Source: Crotophaga sulcirostris
Taxonomy: Eukaryota > Chordata > Aves > Cuculiformes > Crotophagidae
NCBI GenBank assembly: GCA_013397455.1
Contig: VYZB01000117.1
Location: 1,172,787 to 1,236,786, forward strand
Length of the DNA stretch: 64,000 nucleotides
Direction of reading: 5' to 3'
This document shows positions 9,401-23,906 of the stretch, piece by piece. The notes beneath the pieces were generated by a model, which was not told the origin of the DNA, did no database searches, and saw nothing but the letters and a program-made list of their open reading frames with translations. The number at the start of each line of letters is the position of its first letter. Within the stretch, counting starts at the first letter, position 1. Position numbers and translations under genes: made by a program.

Positions 9401-12400
9401 TAAACTGACAGCATTTATTTGTGATCAAAAAAAACCCCATAAAACAGCTGCAGCAGGACAGCTTGTAATGCTTAACCCTAAAATCTCATGTCGTAAGTTT
9501 TCTTGCTTCCTTTTTGAAACTCAATCCAGATTAAAGTACTTGATTTCACTAATCACCTTTTTCAGTGATGATTTGATGAATCATACACATGAAGGTCCCT
9601 GTCCCAAATCCAGTCCCCAGTGTTGTCTCTTTAAAACTCTGATCTAGAAGGAAATAATGATGGAGTGTGTTTTGCTGACTGGGAAAGACTCTGATGGGTG
9701 CTTCCTACACACTGAAGCAAAAACTGATATATGAAAACTTTACTCTAAAACAGGACTACACAAACTCAGTTTGGATAACAAATGCAAAACATGGATCTTT
9801 TAAACCAAAGTATATTCAAACTGTTGTTTTGAAACAAAAAAAAATCAAACGTTCATTAAAATCCAAATAATGTGACAGTGGGGAAGAGTGTGGATTTTTT
9901 CAGGCTTGTGTTTCATCCACCTCCATTCCTTAAACAATGTAATGCAGGGGCAGTTCTCAAGAAAGAAACCTGACACGCTCCATATTGGAGGAACAGCTGT
10001 GCCTCTCCTCCAGAATCCACTAAAGGATGCTCTCCTCTTCCACTGTGTACTTTGCTGAAAGACAGATTGGGAAAGGTAGAGCTATTAAGATTTAGGTTCT
10101 GCACTCCCTAGGGAAGCTCTGAAAATGAATAAAATACTTTGTCTGTGACTATATCAGTAGGCTGCTTGGCCTAAATCTCTTTTCCATGAAAGAAGGAATG
10201 GCTATCTTTTAGAGGGAAGTGAACAAATGCCATTCCAAGATGGAAAGTGAAGTCTAATGGCTTTTCCAGATAGTTGTCTCTGGAGGCAAAGCTTGTACAG
10301 ACAAGTTATTCCATGTCAATAACTGGATCCTCTTACACAATGAGGAATGCCTCAAAATGCCCTTAACTCATCAAAACAGACTGTGTTCTGGGCTTTTTAG
10401 GCACCACGCCAGCTTTATGAAAGAGAAGAACCTCCAGGATATGCAGGAGGATCCTGTCTGCTGCCACAGTGAAAGCATAATGCATGACCATGGTGCTGAC
10501 AGCATTTTCCCCTCGAGTGTCTGTGCTTGTCTCTGCATCAAGATCAATTACTCCCTGAAATTTCACCTCTTGGAAAGTCCCCACTGACCCTTCCTGTTGG
10601 CTTTGTGCTGCCTCTTCTTTATTTCCACTTCTCTCCCATCAGCAATGAGGCTGTTGCAGACAGTTTTGTGGAGCAATCCATATATCTCACCTTGTCCACT
10701 GCTACACCAGCTCTCCATTTCTCCTCTGTTGCTTCTGAGTGGTTTCTGGTACCAGGTCTTCAAATCTGCTGTTCATTTCTCACCACAAGCACTGCAGTAC
10801 CCACCAGCATAACTTCTGTGAATTATTTTCAGTAATGCTGCATTAGAGCACCACATTGCTCTCTTTGTTTAAATCCTGCCTTGCAAACTAAGACAAAGAT
10901 AATAGGCTACAGGAAAAGTTTGTTGCTGATGACACTGAAAACCAAAAGCCTAAACAGATCCGAAAATTTAACTATGGTGCATACTCTACAGTCAGCTTCA
11001 GAGACAGTGTCATAATTCATAAGTGAATGTGGTCTCCAGTTATTTCATCAGGTAGCTTTGTACTTGGAGTATCAACATTATTTTAAAAAATAAAGTTTTT
11101 TTGTTTTTTTTTTTTTTAAGTCTCCAAATCTCTTTACAGCTCTGTACATCTGCAGAATAAAGTTAATTTTGTACATAGCAGTCTCTCCAGGAGAATTTCT
11201 TGCACCCAGCGAAAGGCAGTATTGGTTTAATCCCATCACTTAGTGTAAGTCATGGGCATGATCTCTTTTGTCTACAGAAGAAGATTTATTTCTCTATGTG
11301 TTCGCTTTGGTTTACTGAGTCAGTGCATCAAATGAGAAAAACAACCAAAAATCTCCTTTTATGGTCTTTCACTTTAGTAGTATTAGTGGTCTGCACTTGT
11401 GAAGACTTCTTTTTTTCCTTTATTTTTTGTTAAAGGTATAGATCTTATTAAAGATAGCTCTGAGCAATTTCTTCCAATTTCGGGCAGCATTGGCATAGTT
11501 TGAATTCAATCTGAGCTTTGCAGCTGGGGCCTGTATCCTTTTCTTACATTTCACCATATTAACTTGCATTATAAAAAGGACATTAAGGACACCATGCATT
11601 TCAGAGGATGTAATTTATTTCCTGAATTATTTAAGAAAAGCTGGTCTTGAGCTCACACCCTACGGACAAGTCTATACTAATTAAATCACTGCCAGCAAAG
11701 ACCAGAAAAGGTACAGGTTGTACTGGTTTTCCTCGCAGGTCTTAGTTACACCAGCAGGTTATCTAGCATTATGCAAAACTCAATAACAGCCCAATGACTT
11801 TGCAAGTGTGGGGTATGGCAGTTTTGCTTAAAACTCAAAGAGTTTTGACTTGTTTTTCTGTCTCACAGGTGCAGAGCATATACCTGCTCAGCTTGGAGAA
11901 TCTAGACAGCAGCTCAGTGGACCATTTGTAGATCCCTGCCTTAGGAAAGCTTCAGGTTCCACTGATGCTATTAACTGTATTTTCATCAACAGGAACTCAG
12001 ACACTTGCATCCTCATCCTTAACCCAACAAGTGTTTGCATTTGGAGCTGAATCCCAGCCCTAGTAACTCAGTAATACGACTCGTTGTGTCTGAGTTAGAA
12101 CTGAGGCATCAGCTCCCCTCTCCGCCAAGCCTGCAAACACGGCCTTCATGGCTCACTTACACTGCCTAACTGCAAATCTCCTTTCTCCTCAGGATGCCAC
12201 TCATGCCTAGAAAAGCATTTGCAAAGGTACCTCATCAACTGCCTTCAGTCCCTTCCTTGAACTCTTCCTATCAATAGATGATGGCACAGACAAGGTATAT
12301 TGAGATCTCGGGCAACCACGCAGAAATGCGCAGCCTCGTCGTTTCCTGTGCTGGGTACCCATCCATCTATTCCAATGGAAAGCACTGTACAGAAATGCTC

Positions 12401-15363
12401 ATTTTTCAGTCTGCATTTGAACAGCCTACTGCAATAGATGTTTGGTCCATGATTAAGGTTCCTGAAAACTAAAACTGTACAAATAAATAATGACAACATA
12501 AACACATTATGAGTTCAGATATCTGTGTCCTTGCTGCAGGAATATCGTTCATATCCAGAAGGGAAATAAGACCCAGAGTATCTACCCCATGGTTTAATGA
12601 TATTGCAAGACACACCATTTCTAAAGGTCACTGGAAAACAAATGGTCATTTTTTGGGGGTGCTGACTGCACAACATGGAATAAATAAGCACAAAGACTGG
12701 TTCACCACCACAGCTGATTTAGAAGGAAAAAAAAAATATCTTACTGGATTAAAATTTAGTTTGAGTGCAAGGAGAAAGACAAAATTAGAGCTACTCTATT
12801 GTCACAAAACATCCCCAGGCTAGCTCCGAAGTTGCCTCCTACCTGCTGCTTCAGCATTTGACACTTAAATTATCACTCAAATATGACCATGCCCAGTCAA
12901 TGGTTCTCAAGAGTCAGAACGAGTTCATCTCAACCGCGATTCATCCCTGGATCTGCTGACCCTGCTCCAGAGTAGCCCTCAGATTGATTCCCTTGCACAG
13001 CTGCCAAATCCTTCTGAAGTTTCTCATCTGAACTAAGTATGACAGCAACTATTTTTCTTGACAAAGCCCAACAAGAACCTGAGATGGTCTCTTCTATGTC
13101 GTTAGCCACAATGTGCCTTCTATAGCCATTATATCCACTATTTCCTTTTGCCTGTTATAGCTACCAATGGGAGGAATCAAGTTAGAAAACAAATGCACAT
13201 TTAAATTTAAAATAGCAGAGGAAAGGGAGGTTATTTTAGTTTCCTAATCTAGTTTATGAATGTCCATCTCAAATCAATTGGCCCTCAACGCCATGGAGAC
13301 AACACAGGAACAGGTGACTCAGATTTCCATACATGACTTGGAAGAATATCTATGCATCTACAGCATAACAAAACCACTCTTCTTGGGTATTTTTGGGGCA
13401 TAGTCTGTTTAAGATAAAAAAAATGCTGATAAAGTGCTTAAAAAAATGTCACAAAAGTGCTGTTAAGCTGAAAAGTAGTTTTGTCACAAACTGAATGTAA
13501 GCACTTTCTCCAAACAGAACTAAGAAAATCTGCAGTATTATGTCCAGTACAGAGTGCCACCACACGAATAGAAGTAATATTTTTCTATTTTTACAGTTAG
13601 CTTGGAGGAACAGTCAATTTAAGTATCCCTCGATGAGGCTAGTATTATATGCAGTTTTAATTAAGTTAAAATTTGCTAACTTTATTTAGCCTGTGCGGAA
13701 AGGAAAATTACTTAATGCTATGTCAGCGATTTTCTCAGATACATTTATAAAATCGCTAACACATGCATATATATTTTTTTCAAGTTACAGGGAAATTGAG
13801 CTGAGCAAGGTTGACATTGTTTGGATGGACAGTGTCAGAGATCTCAGAAATAATGTATGGAGAAAAATCTTCCCACAAAAGCAAGGCAAATCCCCTCTTA
13901 ATGGTTCAGAAGGCTTGAAGGGATCGTTTAATGTTATCCAATGGGGGAAAAAAAACCAAAATCAAACTAAACAAAAACTTTAAAATCCATTAGACAGGCT
14001 GCTGCTGAAATACTCGCAAACCAGATAGTGTACCAAAGGAAAAAGTCTTAAAAATATGTTAACCAGTATCAAGTGGTGTTTTGCAGGGCAAGTTTCCCAG
14101 CTGGACACAAAGGTCCTCACCTGCACAGGGTCGCAAGCCCCTGAATTGCCTCCCTGACAGCCTCCACAGACATGTGAACAGCTCATTATAAAACATCTGC
14201 CACAAAGAAAAAAAATAAAATTTCTAGGTTGTGTTTTGTGGTTAAAAGGGCATAGTTTGCCAGAGGAAACAAATGAAAAATCAGCATCCGCTGTCTAACA
14301 GCGTACTGGTTATTGCAATACATCACCAACAGCTGTGGTAATGGAGACTCTTCATACCTGCCCAAAACGTAACTAATTATTGAAACAAAATCCTAAAGAC
14401 CCATTTTTTTAATTTATTATTCAAAAGGGAATGAAGGAAATGCTTTGTTTTATCCTGAGTGGTCAGATTAAATTGAGGTTGCATCTTTCCTGCCTGAGGA
14501 CATTTCCACAGATATTATTGCAGTGGCAATCCCACAAAGTGACTCAGGTCAGCTCAATTTGGCTACAAAGTTTGCAAGAAACTAAGCCAGAGGCAAAGGT
14601 CATTTTTGTTATAATACAGGGCAGAATGGGTTGATCCAAGGTGGAGTCAAATCCTCTATGACAATGACTGACCACAGCACTATTTTGCCCATATGATGTT
14701 ACATATGGTGCAATTTGGAGCACTATCTTGCAAAAAAAGTGCTAAAAGAAAATAACTAAGAAGTCATTAACTTAAGATATCCTTCCTCTTGAGAAGAATA
14801 AACGTTTAGTTTTAAGCCCCTGTCTCTACCTTCTTCAATAAGCCAACACCTATCCTTCTACAACAATTACAAATGTATTAAAACCATGAAAACAGGATTG
14901 TGCTCAAAGAAGTGGGCTTTCTGAATAGCAAATACCTTTTAAAGTGATTCTTCCCTCAAGCCTGCAGCACAGGAGGTATATCTGCAATTGCCTATTCACA
15001 CAGCCAACAATTAGCTGAGGCACTGTCCTAAGTTACAAAAGACAAATCATTGCTTTCCCTCTGGAATGATCCAGCTCTATGCAAAAGCAATGGGGAAATC
15101 ACATACAAAACACCTCCTTATGCCCCTGTTCAAAGACACTGAAAAACTCTGGAAGGTTGAAGTAATTGCTGCCAGACAGGCAGACTTCTCTCAATCACAA
15201 CAGACTAAATCAATTTGGCTTTTAAAGACACACCAACTTCAAAGGCAGTCCAGAAGAAAAGAGAACAAGGTACTGGCATGCTGCATTGCAGTTCCAATTC
15301 ACTTATTGCCACAAAAATATGATTTTCCACATATTATATGAAAATGAAGAAAACATAACTTAC
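6485..15363 (-). other. COL22A1: Large intron between E12 and E13 (8879 bp)
   Basis: The largest complete intron in the window. I find no CR1 or LTR match in it, which is notable given their density elsewhere, and only short A/T runs such as that at 11093-11118. Open frames in it (for example 7995-8306, 103 codons) show no domain, motif or family resemblance. A splice-bounded 33-bp segment at 14121-14153 was considered and rejected. Confidence 0.75.
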
Positions 15364-15417
15364 CTGAGGGCCAATCAGTCCATTGATTCCTGGGAATCCT
15401 GGTTCTCCCTTTTTACC
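15364..15417 (-). CDS. COL22A1: COL22A1 collagen exon E12 (54 bp)
   Basis: Encodes GKKGEPGFPGINGLIGPQ, with acceptor TTGAACACACAG and donor GTAAGT. Human counterpart as recalled: GKKGDMGPPGIPGLLGLQ, sharing GKKG, PGI and the hydrophobic GL(I/L)G ending. It sits alone between two introns of more than 8 kb. Confidence 0.93.
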
Positions 15418-18400
15418 CTGTGTGTTCAACAGACGAGCAAATATTAGACACCAAGGCAAAGATAGCTACTAACTTCCCAAAGTCTTTCAATCCAAAACTG
15501 GTAAATCACCTTAATGTGAGTATATAAAGCATAAAAGCTAGAAATGAAGGCAGGAGACACCATTTGGATGTGAAACTGCAGTACTCTTTGACAGGTCTGT
15601 ATTTCCTAGGTTTTCACAATAGCCCAGTCCAGTCCCTCACTTTCCCCAACAAAGCCAAGTGACCCCTGTGTTCCTTGCACTGATTCATTCATTAATAAAG
15701 GAAAAAATAAAACTCTGGTGCATGGATGAATATAAAGATTCACAAGCTCTGAAACAGGAATCCATGAGGCATTTCTAACTAGGATTGGCACTGCAACCAA
15801 GGGACAGAGATCACTGCAAAATAGGTCACATTTGTAAAACTTCATTTGGGGAACCTGAGGAAGGTTGCAGCAGCACAGCCTTCTCCCCAAACCTATCTCA
15901 AAAGCTGAGAAGGTGATGGAAGGAAAAAATTTGCAACAAGTATACACAAACTGTTCTGTTTCTAGACTGATGGCCGGGCACGGTCATCTGCCCTTTCTTT
16001 AGATATAATGCCTTGAAACTTTGGTGCTTTTCAAAATACTGAGAAATCCTTTAAAGCAGCACGTAATTACACTAACAGAGAGGTTGAGAGTGTCATTTCC
16101 CATTGTGAAGGGGACCTTTTGGCCACTCCAAGGTTACCCAAAACCAAACTACAACAGATTTGCTCCATAACATTACACCCTGACTGGAAGATACAGAAAT
16201 ACTTGCTGGGAGAAATTTTGCAAATCTTAGCAAAATGTCACCTTGCCTAATAATATGACAGAGAAAACCTGCAATTAAGCTCTGTTACTTACAATAAGAA
16301 TAAGCTAAGTGTGTAAGAATGTATATTCTTTGACTATGTGAAATATGTTATTTACCTTCATCAGCAATTTGAACAATAGCACAGTTAAAAATGTGTGTTT
16401 TATTGAAAATGGATATATTTATTCCACTACAATTACAGTTTCACTCTTGATTTAATCTATGTCATCAACTCCTTTTTCCTTCTTTTGGTTCATTTCTGTC
16501 TCTGTACTGATGAACTTTACAAGGGCAGGCGATCTCATCTGAACATTTCAAGCACCCACAAATCTACATGAACACAACCATCCATTGGAAAGATCTCTAC
16601 CATACAGAAGACAAGAAAACAAATGGAAATGTTGGCTCAACTCTGCTAGAGTTGACATTTTGAAAGGTATCATAGTCCTGGACTCTTTTTTACCTAATTG
16701 TCTAATAGTCAGAATGCCTGTGTATTTTCATAGCATGGTTTTCACTCAGGTTTAGCCCCAGGAACAGAAGTGGTTTTGGTACCAAATATATAGGAAGCAC
16801 ACTTCACTGTGAATGAATGGGACTGTTGGGATGTCAACTATAAACTAGATGGGACGCCAGGATTAGCCCTGTCCTTTCACCTCTACATTACCAGAGGAAC
16901 CAGAAGAAATCTAGTAGTATTAATTAATGTTTGAACTCCCTGAAGGTACCAGCTTTTTATAGTCTCCATATGTCTTAGACAATGACAGTAAATGAAGAAG
17001 TGAGACCATGTCCCCAGCTTGGAGATGGAAATACCATCAGGGATGGTTGGTTTATGGATTATCATAGGGGCTTTTGTGGCTAAGAAAAATAAGGCCTATA
17101 AATGCTTTTGGTCATCAAGAGAAACTGCATCATGAGATTAGCTCTTTCAGAAAGGTCTACTTCATTTGCTAGACAAACTTACCCTTCTCTCTCTCCTGGA
17201 TTATTTACACGTCTCCCTGGAGATACCAATCAACTACTTCCTTCCCTTGGATTCTGTGAGTCTAAGGTGGTTCAGATCAAGGGGAGTTCATACACAGGGA
17301 AGGAAGAGTTCAAACAGTGTTGACTGCCCATTTCAAGCTGTGACTGGTCAGAACAGGAACATCATAAGCAAGAATCAATTTAGAGAGGAGAGAGATATGT
17401 CAAGAAGGGGAAAGTCAAATAGGTGTATTTCTGTCCCACCATCAGAATCACAAAGACGAGTTTAGCAGCCCGCCAGGGATCTGATAAATTTATCTCCCTC
17501 CTGCAGCTAATAAGAATAAACTTTTTAGATATTGGCAAGTGCTCTTAACATATCTTGTCTGGGTGGAGGGTTGTGCCCTGAACCCAGTAGTCCCCAGTTT
17601 TAACAGGACCCTTTAGGCTTTATTGTAAAAAAAAATATGTAGCACTTACTGAGATTTATAGCCTTGTAATCTAGTTGTAAAAAGTCAAGAAAGGTCTACT
17701 AAGCTTTTTGTGCTGCTCTGACTTCAGGGATAAACATTCAGGGCATGTGGACACATGCACATGAAAATCTGCTGAAATATGACAGTTGAATTAAAGATGC
17801 AGAAGACACCCTTTGTAAATCATTCCTGGGGCTGCACTCGTCCCTCTTGCCTCCAACCTGACAGACCATGACATTGAATTTTAGAATTAGCTCACAAAAA
17901 AAAGAGTCACGCAGTAAAATTTTTCTAAGTTATCTCTGCTATTACAGTCAACTCTTTCATTCTGTGCTTCACATAAATTATTTTGTGCATGAAGTTACTT
18001 AAAAAAGAGGAACTATTATTATTATTACTTATCTGCCCAACTCATGGACACTGGAGTCTTAATCATAGAGAAGGACATTTGTTAAAGGTTACCATTTTAA
18101 AAATATATTTTCCATTAATTTTTTTTTCCTATAAGACTATTCTTACTATTCTATGAGACTCCTGCACTCTTTTTGTTCTTTGAGCATGAGAAAATTTTGA
18201 CAATGCAAATTTAGAAAATTAGGCTGCAGTATAGCACATCTAACTCAAAATGGGTCTAGGTAGCTGCTACCTCATCCCTATGTGGAAAGTACTGCTATAG
18301 GATAAATAGATGTTTGGCTCCCTTCTGAAATTTCAGTCACTTGAACAAACTTACATCATTTCAGTAAGAGACAAATACTTGAATTATAAGTTATTTGGAG

Positions 18401-19146
18401 ACAACTTCAGAAGAACCCTGTATTTAGGCTGGATTACTCAAAGACCTGCATACTTTCCAGGAGAACGTCATACCTTTGCATGTTTTGTGTGCATCCAGCA
18501 GAAAAATGTTGGGTTTATTTCCGACAAATATTTCAGTAGAGGAGGTGTCAAAAAAAATAAGAGCAGAATCAAAGCATTTCAATACTGTTCAATTCCACAG
18601 AAGAAAGAGGAGGACAAGAAGAGGAAAACAAAATAAACCATGCAGCACCCTAAACCGAAACCAGATTCTCAGAGTTCTACCTCTTTTTGAGGCAGTTTTA
18701 ATAAAATCAGAGAGACAGTATTATCTATCACTCAAAAGTCTTATGGTACAGATGAGAACAGCAAAGCTCCTTTCTTCTTACTGCATGTTCTTGATATGAG
18801 AGTATCGTTGTCAAAATATAGATGTCAGGTGCCAGGCACTTGCAAGCAGCTGGCTAATAAAACAAATATAACAGAGTTGCCTGGTTCAGGTTGGAATTCT
18901 TATCTTCTGCCCCCAGACAGGATCAAAGGATGGACATGAATTGTCAGATTAGCAGTTCAGGAGATGTACCGAGGACACTGAGCACATTTTTGCTATGCTC
19001 ATAAAACACTGCAAGAGCTGCAACCAAAGCAGGCTAACAGAGAACTGTTTTTAAAAGCTTGAAAGCAGGAAAATTTCTTCACTGAAAGGGTTACCAGGCA
19101 CTGGAACAGGCTGCCCAGGGAGGTGACTGAGTCTCCATCCCTAAAG

Positions 19147-19697
19147 GTATCACAAGGTAAAGGTATTACAAGGTTGGAAAGGACCTCTGAGATCATCGAG
19201 TCCAACCTATAACACAACACTAACACCAACCCATCATCTAAACCATGGCACTCAGTGCCTCATCCAGTCTCCTCTTAAACACCTCCAGGGTTGGCGACTC
19301 CACCACCTCCCCGGGCAGCGCATTCCAGTGGCCAATCACCCTTTCAGTGAAGAACTTTTTCCTAATATCAAGCCTAAACTTTCCCTGACAAAGCTTGAGT
19401 CCATGTCCTCTTGTTCTGTCCCTGGTCACCGGAGAGAAGAGACCAACCCCTGCCTGAATACAACCTCCTTTTAGGTAGCTGTAGAGAGCAATAAGGTCTC
19501 CCCTGAGCCTCCTCTTCTCTAGACTAAACAGCCCCAGCTCCCTCAGTCGCTCCTCGTAGGGTTTGTGCTCCAAATGCTTCACCATCTTCGTTGCTCTCCT
19601 CTGGACACACTCCAGTGTCTTGACATCTTTCTCAAACTGAGGGGCCCAGAACTGCACACAGTACTCAAGGTGAGGCCTGACCAGGGCCGAGTATAGA
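19147..19697 (-). mobile_element. CR1 LINE inserted into an older CR1
   Basis: Reverse-strand CR1, 5'-truncated, with a tail in the GATACTGTG family that has decayed here to TATCACAAGG/TATTACAAGG. It covers the ORF2 C-terminus and lies inside the plus-strand CR1 that flanks it. Its good preservation, compared with the outer copy, fits a later insertion. Confidence 0.9.
19238..19657 (-). pseudogene. CR1 ORF2 C-terminal remnant (139 codons open)
   Basis: Encodes the end of the CR1 reverse-transcriptase polyprotein beyond the RT core: motifs [47 protein letters not shown] and the terminal LDEALSAMV followed by a stop. The endonuclease and RT catalytic domains are absent through 5' truncation, so it has no retrotransposition capacity. 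It is not a host gene. Confidence 0.9.
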
Positions 19698-21111
19698 AGG
19701 TGTATAGATGAGGTGCTCAGGGATATGGTTTAGCAGTGGACAGGTACAGTTGGACTTCATCTCAAAAGTCTTTTCCAACCAAACGATTTTATGATTCTAT
19801 GAATAATGCTATGTTTTCCCAGCTTACCCTCCTGTTCGTGTGTTGCTGCTACCGGACCACTCCCCGAGATGTACGCTGCCCTCTGATTAGCTTTCCAGAT
19901 TAAAGAACTATGCCTAGAAGTGTGCACTATTATCATTACATTGAAAACGCACTATACATATTGGAGCTTCTGGGAATGGGCTGCAGGAGGGAGAGCTTCT
20001 CATAAATTTAGCAATCAAACCTCTACAATACCATCAGCTTTTTTTAGAGCATAATGATCTCTTCGCTTTCTTCTCCCAAACACATCTGGTTTTATGTTTT
20101 CTAAATAAAACGTTAGAAAGATGCTCTGTCACATTCTTTAGTCATCTCAGGAGTCTTTCTTTTTCTAATGGCAACTAGGGTCTGGTAGTGCCTTTGTTAG
20201 TCTGTCCCCTACTCCTCAGATCCAATCTTCCTGCAGAACAGCGAGTCCCAGGCTTTGGTCTCATTTTCTGCCACTCATCAGTGACCTTTATGCTTCTAAG
20301 AACAGTTGTGAGCATGCTGCTATCTTGTCTACAACTTCTGGGAAATTTGTTTGAGAGTAACATGGTGGTGCTCTAAACTGCCATGAAGCGACCTGCTGGG
20401 TATCACAGGGTTATGTCTAAAGTTCTTGCAGGTCACAAGGCTGGTTTAGTAGCAAGTACTCAAAAGGCAACAGATGCATGGTCTTATGTGATCTGTAATA
20501 CCAAGGTCAGAAGAAGCCTGGGGCCATCAGAAGCCCAGATGATGGGTCCTCTTCACCCCACCTGGTTATTCAGTCATACTTGTTCCATATATCAGCAGAA
20601 GACTCTGCAACTACTCCAAGAAATGTGCAGTCTAAGCAGAGTGAAGGAAAAACCTTTATGGAAATATAAAATTTGCATTTACATGAAAAATTAAGCTTGT
20701 AGTAGCCAAAAATAAACTGATGCTTTCTTTACTATAACACAAGTGGTGACTCTATAAAGAATATGCCTTGTTTATTGGCAATTGTACTATCCCATGTACT
20801 CTTTTATTTCTTCAGCAGTAACAGGAACAGTGACTTCAGCCCAAAAGAATATCATACTTCCTCCTTTCCTAGAAATCTTTCCTAAATATATGATCCTACT
20901 CCTATCAGCCAAACTGTCGCTAGGGTATTTGGCAAATATGTCATCTTCTATGAAACCTACACACTGCGTGGGTGGCTCCTGCATCGTATTTTTAACACTA
21001 GCCAACATTGCCTCTGCCCTTGCACAGCTCAGGAATCTTCACTTCCAGTGGACTTCATTATGAGACATGAATTCCTCTATGAAATGGTTCCAAATATATC
21101 TTTAGTCCACC

Positions 21112-21260
21112 AGTATCACGGTATCACAAGGTTGGAAAGGAACTCTGAGATCATGGAGTCCAACCTATAACCCAACACTAACACCAACCCATCATCTAAA
21201 CCATGGCACTCAGTGCCTCATCCAATCTCCTCTTAAACACCTAAACACTTAAACACCTAC
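21112..21260 (-). mobile_element. CR1 LINE 3' tail fragment
   Basis: AGTATCACGGTATCACAAGG begins the reverse complement of a CR1 tail. The text follows the 3' untranslated part and the last ORF2 codons (antisense of LDEALSAM) and ends in a small duplicated motif, CACCTAAACACTTAAACACC. Confidence 0.88.
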
Positions 21261-23906
21261 ATAAGTAGCTTGTGCCAGTTGTGGCACAAGTAACTAAATT
21301 ACTGCAGGCTTCTAAGAACTCCACCAAATGGTTGCATCTGCTTTCCTGTGTCAGGACAGGGGCTCTGTGCATGTGCTGACTTAATTTACATCTTAGTTAA
21401 GAACCATAAAGCAAAACAGAGGTTGACTCATACAGCAAAACAGTAACTGTTTTACATCAGCCCCTTTGCAGTATGCTACTTGAAAGGGTCCTGAAGTCAA
21501 TCTTGCATTATAATCTGTCCCCTAAACTACAAGACATTAGTGCAGGATAGTGTTAAAGTACTTCAGGAGCCAGATTTTTAGGAGCTATAAGTTGGTGTAG
21601 CATCACGTCTGGAAACCCCTCTGCATAAAAGAGCACAGGGACCAGCCAAGTAGATAGGTAGTTATTTTCATCTGTTCTGCATATGTCTGTTAACAATATC
21701 GAAAAGTAGTCCCAAATTTACCTCTACCTATGTGTAATTTTTCCCTTGTTACCTAGTGAAGAAAGCTATATCTACGCTAAATAAAATGGACCAGGACTCC
21801 ATGAGCAAAAAGCACAGGAACTTGTGTTCATGCAGTTAAATTCTTCTTCTCACAAAAAAAAAAAAAAAAGCATGGGCTTTATCATCTACCCTGCCAGATA
21901 CAGTCCCCCTGCAACGCAGGGGCATTTGTGGGAGACAACTACTTGCTGTGACCCAAAGGTGTGCTGGGAAACATGTTCAGTGATAAATAACTGCATGCCT
22001 ATACTGCTGCTCTGGCTGTTTGGTTTGCTCATATGCTTGTATAGCCTCACACTCCTACTCCTAATTTACAGGGGATGCAGAGGTGAAGGGATGTTATGAG
22101 CGCCTTACAATAAGCCAGGGCTGGAGCCACAAATGAAACTGAGGCATCATGATCCCATCCATGTCCTCTACACCAGGGTGTGCTGCTAGAGAGCCTTCTT
22201 GTTTGGGTGTGAATAAGAGGGTTCACTACAGTGCTGAGCTGTGTCTTCAGAGCCTGCCCCCATCTCAAATCCGTTTATTTAAAATTAGGTCCAAACAAAT
22301 GTTTTAGGAGATTTCTGCTCTTGGCATTTTAACTTCTAAGCCTGTCTGGAGAAATGCTTTTGCAGCTCAATTTATGTAAGATGGTAATCAATGACTGGAT
22401 TTACATTTGTGCTTTGTCAAAAACTATACTAATGGTGATTCAGTACTATCTCAATCTGTTCTCTCGTCCACGTGTAGGTTTTCCATGTAGAACCACTAAG
22501 CCCAGGACTTTGATTAATCTCAGATATTCAGTCATTGAATAATGGCCTTTAATTAAAAAAAATATCCACCTAGGATGCCTGGTGACTAACAAAGACCCTT
22601 AGGGGAAGAAATCTAACTAGCTAGACACAACAGAGTCTAGGGAAACATTAAAAGACAGTATGGATCAAATGGCATCTCTAATCAAATGATCATTAGCAGG
22701 AGCATTTTGTGTCCTGTTGCAGATCCTGACAGATCACTGCCCTTTCCCCAGCTAATATGCTCTATTAATCTTATTCAAGAAAAAAATGTCTCACAGCAGG
22801 CTTTAAAACTAGGACAATTCAGAACTTGTCAACTCATAAGTAAAGCACAGCACAGTTATTTGCTGAAGTGATAAGGTAATTTTTTTCTGAAGACTGGATA
22901 AGTATAAGGTAGCAAGTAAATACCCTTTTCCACTATGATATTAACACAAGACTGCATGCACCATCTTCTGAAGGAGAAGATTCTTAAAAAACAAGCTCAC
23001 AGCTCAATTTAATATCATGCAATTCAATGGGAAGTAGTTTGTAGAAAACCACCTACCAAGGAATGCATTTTTTCCTTATAGTGTCCTTTGCCCACAGTCC
23101 TCCCATAAGGAGGATTTAACACTTTAACAGCACTGGTGCTGACTCAAGTGTAAAGCTTTACAGGCAGCCCCCACAATCTCCTCTATGGATTAAACTATGA
23201 TCAAGTCTCTGCGCCTACCTAAAAAAGTAACCCATCAAACAGCAGTACAGAAACTGAAGTGACTGACTCCACAAAAGTTAAACAGGTATCTCACTTCCAC
23301 CCTTCCCTGTTGTCTGCGCAGATGTTCTTCATACAAATGCGAGGAAGCAAGAAAAGGCAAGTTCAGAGCATTCACATGATGTGATCAGGTCAACTCTGAA
23401 ATTTACTACTTATCAGTACTTGAATATTTCAAGACATAACTCTGCGTCAGAGAAAATCCAATATTTTTTTTAACAAGAGGAAACTGTCTAAACTCCTAGT
23501 GGAGAATGGCACACCAGTTCCCATTTTGTGGGAGCTTCTATTTGAGTACAGACCAAACAAAACAATATTGCAAGTGTCTTTCCATTTATTTGATTTCCAG
23601 GACAATAGCACTGCTCTGAACTTTCAACCTCTCCATATAACTAGTGGCTCTACACGCTGAGAGTCATACCAAGAATTGTCTTGGCAGCAAGGAGCAGGCG
23701 TAAAGATAGGAGAGCAAACGACAAAGAAACAAACTTTCTTAGGGTCCCACAGGGCACTGCATACACTCTGTGGCCTCCAAGAGGTGCTGAAAGCCCTCCA
23801 GGATCCTTAAATAAGTAGAAAAGTATTTGTAAAGTGGGTGAAACCTTCTTGAACAAAGCTTTCTCAAGCCTCTCAAAACTTACGTTAAATAAAAACAGGA
23901 ACTCAC

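Larger units (their letters stand above)
19055..19803 (+). mobile_element. CR1 LINE (outer element), interrupted
   Basis: Plus-strand CR1 text runs from about 19055 (AAATTTCTTCACTGAAAGGG, the FFTERV region of ORF2) to about 19146, stops, then resumes at about 19698 with GATGAGGTGCTCAGGGATAT and ends at about 19803 in ATGATTCTATGA. The gap is filled exactly by a second CR1 on the other strand. The outer element is therefore older. Confidence 0.85.
15418..23906 (-). other. COL22A1: Large intron between E11 and E12 (8489 bp)
   Basis: Contains the nested CR1 pair at about 19055-19803 and a short CR1 tail at 21112-21260. It also has an ATT microsatellite (ATTATTATTATTA) near 18014-18028 and an A-run near 21855-21870. 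The rest is unremarkable AT-rich sequence. Confidence 0.75.

Noticed and set aside
14121..14153. Splice-bounded 33-bp minus-strand segment reading GGNSGACDPVQ, suggestive of a FACIT CDP..C motif.
   Set aside because: The acceptor context is purine-rich and weak, the motif belongs at the C-terminal end of FACIT helices and not mid-helix, and E12 joins E13 in perfect register without it, as in human.
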